A DNA stretch of 48,190 nucleotides from Acidobacteriota bacterium (lineage in GTDB: Bacteria; Acidobacteriota; Terriglobia; UBA7540): contig CADDZC010000024.1 of assembly GCA_902812365.1 (NCBI GenBank), positions 1 to 48,190 of the forward strand. Reading direction: 5' to 3'. Both the position numbers and the translations under genes were made by a program. The notes below the pieces were generated by a model. It saw nothing but the letters and a program-made list of their open reading frames with translations. It had not been told where the DNA came from and did no database searches. Shown here piece after piece: positions 43,254 to 48,190 of this stretch (within the stretch, counting starts at the first letter, position 1; each line of letters begins with the position of its first letter).

Positions 43254-44134
43254 GGCTCAGTGGGCTGCGGACCGGCTTCCGCCGCAGGCTCCCGTTCCTT
43301 GACGGCATTCCAGACCGCCTCCAACTCCTCGGGGCCGCAATCCTCGATCCTCTTGCCGCGCCGCTCGATCTCGCGCTCCATCGCCTGAAAACGCCGCTGG
43401 AACTTCCGGTTGGCGCGGCGCAGGCAGCTTTCCGGATCCGAGCCGGCGTGGCGCGCCAGATTCGCCACGGCAAACAGCAGGTCGCCCACCTCGTCTTCGA
43501 CGGCGCGCGGATTGGCCGCGCCGGACGCCAGCTCGGCCCGCAGCTCGGCGACTTCTTCCCCGATCTTGTCGAGCACATCCCGGGCGGCGCTCCAATCGAA
43601 ACCGGCGGCGGATGCTCGCGCGCCGAGTTCGTGCGCTTCAAGCGTCGCCGGCAGCGCCGAGGGGATGCCCTCCAGGAGCGAAGCGGCCGCGGGGTTCGCC
43701 GCCTTCCTGCCCGGCGGGCTCGGCCCGCTCGGGGGATGATCAGCCGAACCCCGGCGATGTTCCCGTCTCTTAGCGGCGTTCCAGCTCTCGAGCGCCTCGC
43801 CGGCCGTCGCGGCGCGCTTTCCGCCGAAAACGTGGGGATGCCGCCGCACCAATTTGGTTTGGAGCTTTTCGATCACTTCACCGATGTTGAACCGGCCCTC
43901 CTCTTCGGCCATCCGCGCATAGAAGACCACCTGGAGCAGCAGGTCGCCCAATTCTTCCTCCAAGCCCGCGAAGTCCCGCGCATTGACGGCATCGATCACC
44001 TCGTAAACTTCTTCGAGTACCAGTCCTTTGGCCGAATCGTAGTCCTGCGCGCGATCCCACGGGCAGCCTTCCGGACCGCGGAGTTGCGCCACCAGATCGA
44101 CGAGTTTCCGAAAACTCTCTTCGCATCCAGCCAT
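43250..44134 (-). CDS. mazG: Nucleoside triphosphate pyrophosphohydrolase MazG
   Basis: Hydrolyses (d)NTPs to monophosphates and pyrophosphate, cleaning the pool of damaged nucleotides and modulating ppGpp. The 294-residue protein has two MazG domains. The first carries CPWDRAQDYDSAKGLVLEEVYEVIDA and ELGDLLLQVVFYARM; the second has KIGEEVAELRAEL and VEDEVGDLLFAVANLAR. Both show the EExxE and ExxD metal motifs. A Pro/Ala/Gly-rich insert of about 30 residues (about 125-155) separates them. The stop overlaps the GNAT start as ATGA, a tight link that may just reflect compact gene packing. Confidence 0.93.
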   Translation of the reverse strand: MAGCEESFRKLVDLVAQLRGPEGCPWDRAQDYDSAKGLVLEEVYEVIDAVNARDFAGLEEELGDLLLQVVFYARMAEEEGRFNIGEVIEKLQTKLVRRHPHVFGGKRAATAGEALESWNAAKRREHRRGSADHPPSGPSPPGRKAANPAAASLLEGIPSALPATLEAHELGARASAAGFDWSAARDVLDKIGEEVAELRAELASGAANPRAVEDEVGDLLFAVANLARHAGSDPESCLRRANRKFQRRFQAMEREIERRGKRIEDCGPEELEAVWNAVKEREPAAEAGPQPTEP

Positions 44135-44317
44135 AGCCTCGGCCGCTCAAGCCGCGAAGTCTCAATCTAACAGGCGCCCGCCCCGCCCGGCAACCCGTCA
44201 CCGCCCTCAGGTGGCTTCGGATTTCCGCCGAAACACCAGACGAGGCCGGGCCCGTCCCGCCGGCGCTCACCGCGCCCCTCGAGGGCCGGATTCGCGGGCA
44301 GAGCCAAGGAGTCATCC

Positions 44318-44554
44318 GTGATCTATGTCCTAGCCGGTTGGATTCTGGCAGCGTTTGCCGCGGCCCCGGTGGTCGGCAAGCGGGTGCGGCGCCGGATCGC
44401 GAAGGAGCTGGCGATTCTGCAGGCCGAGCGCCGGCTCGCCGCGGCTAAAACCGAGACCGCGCCGCGCCCCCCAACGACGGGGTGGCTTCCGGTGCCCGGC
44501 CGAGGCGGGGCGGCGCGCCCCGGCATCGGCTCGCCGCCCTCCGGGGTTCGCTGA
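44318..44554 (+). CDS. Small membrane protein, unknown function
   Basis: A 78-codon frame starting at GTG (44318) with AAGGAG ten bases upstream. One membrane helix spans about 3-19 (YVLAGWILAAFAAAPVV), then a basic, coiled-looking stretch (RVRRRIAKELAILQAERRL), and a Pro/Gly-rich tail. The tail may be an artefact of high GC. It converges on the deoC gene. Confidence 0.4.
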   Translation: MIYVLAGWILAAFAAAPVVGKRVRRRIAKELAILQAERRLAAAKTETAPRPPTTGWLPVPGRGGAARPGIGSPPSGVR

Positions 44555-44588
44555 CGGCCCTTTCGCCGAGGCCGCCGGGCGGAAGCGC

Positions 44589-45677
44589 TCAGTATCGCGG
44601 GCCGGCCCCCGGAATTTCGGCCGCCGCCTCCGCCGCCCCGGCCAACGACTCCTGGACAATCTTCACGCCGGCGCTCGCGCCGATGCGCGTCGCCCCCGCC
44701 GACACCATCTTCTTGGCATCTTCATAACTGCGGATTCCGCCCGCCGCCTTCACTCCCATCGCCGAGCCCGCCACCCGCCGCATCAATTCAACGTCGTGCA
44801 CCGTGGCGCCGCCCGGACCGAATCCGGTGGAAGTCTTCACAAAATCTGCCCCGGCGCGGCGGGCCAGACAGCACGCCCTCACTTTCTCCTCGTCCGTCAG
44901 CAGGGCGCATTCCAGGATCACTTTGGTGAGGGCACCGCCGCGGTGGCAGGCGTCCGCCACGGCGCGGATGTCCTGCTCCACGCGCTCGTCCCGCCGGCTC
45001 TTGAGGGCGCCGATGTGGATCACCATATCGACTTCCTGAGCGCCGAGTTTCACCGCTTGCTCCGCCTCGAACGCCTTCGCCGTCGTCAGCGTGGCCCCGA
45101 GCGGGAATCCCGCTACCGTGCCCACCTTCACCCCGCTTCCCCGCAGCGCGGCGGCGGCCAGAGCCACCCATGCCGGATTCACGCAAACGCTGGCAAAGCC
45201 GTACTTTCGCGCCTCTTCGCACAGCCGGGCAATTTCAGCCGCGGAAGCCTCCGGCTTGAGCAAAGTGTGGTCGATCAACGGGGCGATTTCGCCGGGAAGG
45301 CCGGAAAGGTCGCCCCCGCCGCTCAGCCGCGAGGCTCCGGCCGATACGAGGCGGCGGGCGCGTTCCGGGCACCGCGCCACACAGCGTTCATCGCAGCCGG
45401 CGCAGCGCGTCTCGTCGCCGGCGGGCGGGCGCGGTTCGCGGGGAGCGGAGTCCGCGAGCTGATCGAGCACCTGCTGGGCAATCTGCTCGATCAGCTCGCG
45501 CCGGCGATCGTCGCCGCCGGCCTCCGCCGGATTCTGGTCCGAGAAGAGGATTCGAACTCCCCGCTCCTGCGCCGCTTCTCGGGCAGCGGCCGTGACCACG
45601 GCGTCGGGAGGCACGCGCAGCTCGCCGTCGGGCGATACGGCGCGCACGTCTTCGGCTATCACAATTCGCCTCGCCAT
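44589..45677 (-). CDS. deoC: Deoxyribose-phosphate aldolase with N-terminal microcompartment-type extension
   Basis: Cleaves 2-deoxyribose 5-phosphate to acetaldehyde and glyceraldehyde 3-phosphate. The aldolase domain is at about 130-362 with D217, the Schiff-base lysine K281 (FVKTSTGF) and K310 (GVKAAGG). The 362-residue length exceeds the usual 220-260 by about 125. Residues 4-46 ([27 protein letters not shown]) resemble the N-terminus of EutQ. Residues 59-76 ([18 protein letters not shown]) look like the amphipathic encapsulation peptides of microcompartment enzymes. C92, C95, C99 and C103 form a tight cluster. DeoC of this kind occurs in sugar-degrading microcompartment loci, but no shell protein is in the window. 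A cupin gene ends nine bases upstream on the same strand. Confidence 0.9.
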   Translation of the reverse strand: MARRIVIAEDVRAVSPDGELRVPPDAVVTAAAREAAQERGVRILFSDQNPAEAGGDDRRRELIEQIAQQVLDQLADSAPREPRPPAGDETRCAGCDERCVARCPERARRLVSAGASRLSGGGDLSGLPGEIAPLIDHTLLKPEASAAEIARLCEEARKYGFASVCVNPAWVALAAAALRGSGVKVGTVAGFPLGATLTTAKAFEAEQAVKLGAQEVDMVIHIGALKSRRDERVEQDIRAVADACHRGGALTKVILECALLTDEEKVRACCLARRAGADFVKTSTGFGPGGATVHDVELMRRVAGSAMGVKAAGGIRSYEDAKKMVSAGATRIGASAGVKIVQESLAGAAEAAAEIPGAGPRY

Positions 45678-45686
45678 CGCCGCCCC

Positions 45687-45965
45687 TTAGTCGGAACTCT
45701 TCTCCGCGATCAGGTATTCACATCCCTCAGGACCCATGCGGGCCGAATGGACCGTGTTCGCCGGAACGTCGAAGCGCTCGCCGGCTCTCACCCGCCGCGA
45801 TCGGCCTTCGGCGGTCACGATCATCTCGCCCGCCAAAACGACGTGCGCGGTGGTGACGGCGTGAGTATGCTCCGGATACACGGTGTTCGGGCCGTCACGC
45901 CACACATAGAGGCGATCAAAGCCTTCGGCCCGCCATGGCCGCTCGTACGATTCGCGGTCCCGCAT
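45687..45965 (-). CDS. Small cupin-domain protein
   Basis: A 92-residue single-cupin protein. The metal motif reads YPEHTHAVTTAHVVLAGEM (H33, H35 and probably H41), and the second cupin strand pair is DVPANTVHSARM. It probably binds a metal and a small ligand; no reaction is known. It lies nine bases upstream of deoC on the same strand, so the two are probably co-expressed. A GTG three bases earlier (45968) is an alternative start. Confidence 0.82.
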   Translation of the reverse strand: MRDRESYERPWRAEGFDRLYVWRDGPNTVYPEHTHAVTTAHVVLAGEMIVTAEGRSRRVRAGERFDVPANTVHSARMGPEGCEYLIAEKSSD

Positions 45966-45976
45966 CACGGGCCATT

Positions 45977-47521
<1,545 letters not shown>

Positions 47522-47733
47522 CGCGCTCCCTTGCCCATCGCGGAATATTCTGGCGCGCTCGGGACAGGCCACCGGTGCGGAAAACTCCGGTGACGCAATG
47601 AAGCCGTGATTATAGAGGCCATCGATCACGAGGGTCAAGGAACCGGAACCGGGGGCGGCGTCAATGGCGCATGTTGAGCCCTCGCAGAGAGCAGGGCCGC
47701 AGCGCGGGGACGGGGAGGGTTGCTTGGCGGGTC

Positions 47734-47762
47734 TTGACAAATGGCCTCCAGGTGTCTACGAT
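47734..47762 (+). promoter_or_regulatory. Consensus-like promoter facing the terminal repeats
   Basis: TTGACA (47734-47739), a 17-base spacer and TACGAT (5 of 6, 47757-47762). A transcript would start near 47769 and run into the repeat cluster. An ATG at 47772 would open a 68-codon frame of doubtful coding value. The 47522-47959 stretch holds no other feature I can support. Confidence 0.45.
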
Positions 47763-47959
47763 AGGTTATCAATGCTTTCGTTATCCATTGTCCCCCTCCC
47801 CCCAACCTCCCGACCCCGGGCCGCCGGTGCGGCTGGCGGCGGGAGCCAGGAAGGCCTTGAACTCGACGGGGATTCGCGTCTGGGTTGGGCCGCTTCCGAG
47901 GTTGGGGCCGATGGACGAGGCCGATCCGCGTGGAGATGGGCCCCCCCACCCAGGGGGGT

Positions 47960-48184
47960 GAAGCCACTAGGTTATTGAAAACAAGCAACCTAGCGGCTTC
48001 GCTCGAAAAACGAAGCCGCTAAGTTATTGAAAACACGTAGAGGGGGTTCTGGAAAGCCACTAGGTTTAAGAAAACAATGGAGTTAGTAATAAAACTCCGG
48101 GTCGAATCTACCCGTAAGTTATTGAAGATACGTAGAGACTCGGAGCCCGCCTCTCCAGAAAGCCACTAGGTTGATGAAAAGACA
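47960..48184. repeat. Cluster of degenerate alternating repeats
   Basis: Five copies of a related 24-31 base unit occur. Type A (AAGCCACTAGGTT...GAAAAC) is at 47960-47983, 48053-48076 and 48158-48184. Type B (TAAGTTATTGAA...ACGTAGAG) is at 48012-48042 and 48111-48137. They alternate A-B-A-B-A, with 93-105 bases between like units. A perfect 11-base inverted repeat (47991-48001 with 48011-48021) and an imperfect 14-base one (47960-47973 with 47987-48000) share an arm. The cluster runs to the window edge. Spacing is too irregular for CRISPR. Confidence 0.7.
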
Positions 48185-48190
48185 TGAGAT

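Noticed and set aside
47772-47978. 68-codon frame after the 47734 promoter
   Set aside because: The promoter is good, but the protein is low-complexity Gly/Ala/Pro/Arg and its end lies inside the repeat cluster, so coding is unlikely.
48097-48116. tRNA T-arm-like sequence
   Set aside because: A 5-base stem with a 7-base loop resembling a T-arm is present, but no D-arm, anticodon arm or acceptor stem fits around it.
47960-48190. CRISPR array
   Set aside because: The units contain ATTGAAAAC, as many CRISPR repeats do, but unit length, sequence and spacing vary (10 to 68 bases between copies), arms are inverted, and no cas gene is in the window.

Overview
The window looks like a chromosomal segment of a GC-rich, diderm bacterium, most likely an acidobacterium (Acidobacteriota). 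An LptD homologue shows an outer membrane with LPS. The isoprenoid genes are of the MEP pathway. The gene mix (PIN/TRAM membrane protein next to ispD-ispF, an S41-peptidase relative beside a YibQ-type deacetylase, a TonB transducer near secreted glycosidases, a GNAT gene overlapping an enolase-superfamily racemase) also fits that phylum. No phage module, plasmid replication gene, rRNA or tRNA was seen. The phylum call is inference from gene content, not a database match.

Layout. 0.2-2.3 kb: leuC-leuD (leucine synthesis). 2.3-6.2 kb, minus strand: phosphate acetyltransferase, a mechanosensitive channel with an added zinc ribbon, and a 3-hydroxyacyl-CoA dehydrogenase plus thiolase pair. 6.3-8.8 kb: a PIN/TRAM membrane protein, ispD and ispF. 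8.8-12.9 kb, minus strand: a divergent polysaccharide deacetylase, an S41-type protein that has lost both catalytic residues, a small basic ORF and an RDD membrane protein. 12.9-15.4 kb: lptD, preceded by a tiny overlapping leader ORF. 15.7-17.6 kb: a small cytochrome c, small zinc-type hypotheticals and a secreted glycine-zipper protein. 17.9-23.2 kb, minus strand: glmM, parB, parA, a bifunctional-nuclease-domain protein and miaB. 23.5-32 kb: a histidine-rich multi-pass membrane protein of unknown function, a TonB transducer, a Tat-exported six-hairpin glycosidase, a duplicated lipoprotein and a GH78 rhamnosidase. Together these could be a small glycan-use locus. 32-34.6 kb: a GNAT protein, an FmdB-type zinc ribbon, an HU-like protein with a strong promoter and a glucose 1-dehydrogenase.

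34.6-40.7 kb is the least ordinary part. It has long gene-poor gaps with inverted repeats, a sigma-70-like factor, and directly behind it a 454-residue protein carrying two copies of a helix with six cysteines spaced exactly four residues apart. A BON-domain lipoprotein and a small secreted protein follow. I know of no described family with the cysteine-ladder layout, and it is the strongest candidate for something new.

40.7-47.5 kb returns to ordinary genes: rhomboid protease, an N-succinylamino-acid racemase-like enzyme overlapping a GNAT gene (a possible D- to L-amino-acid pathway), mazG, a deoC with an EutQ-like and encapsulation-peptide-like N-terminal extension, a cupin and lysS. The last 250 bases hold a degenerate alternating repeat with mutually exclusive hairpins, cut off by the window end and possibly transcribed from a consensus promoter at 47734-47762.
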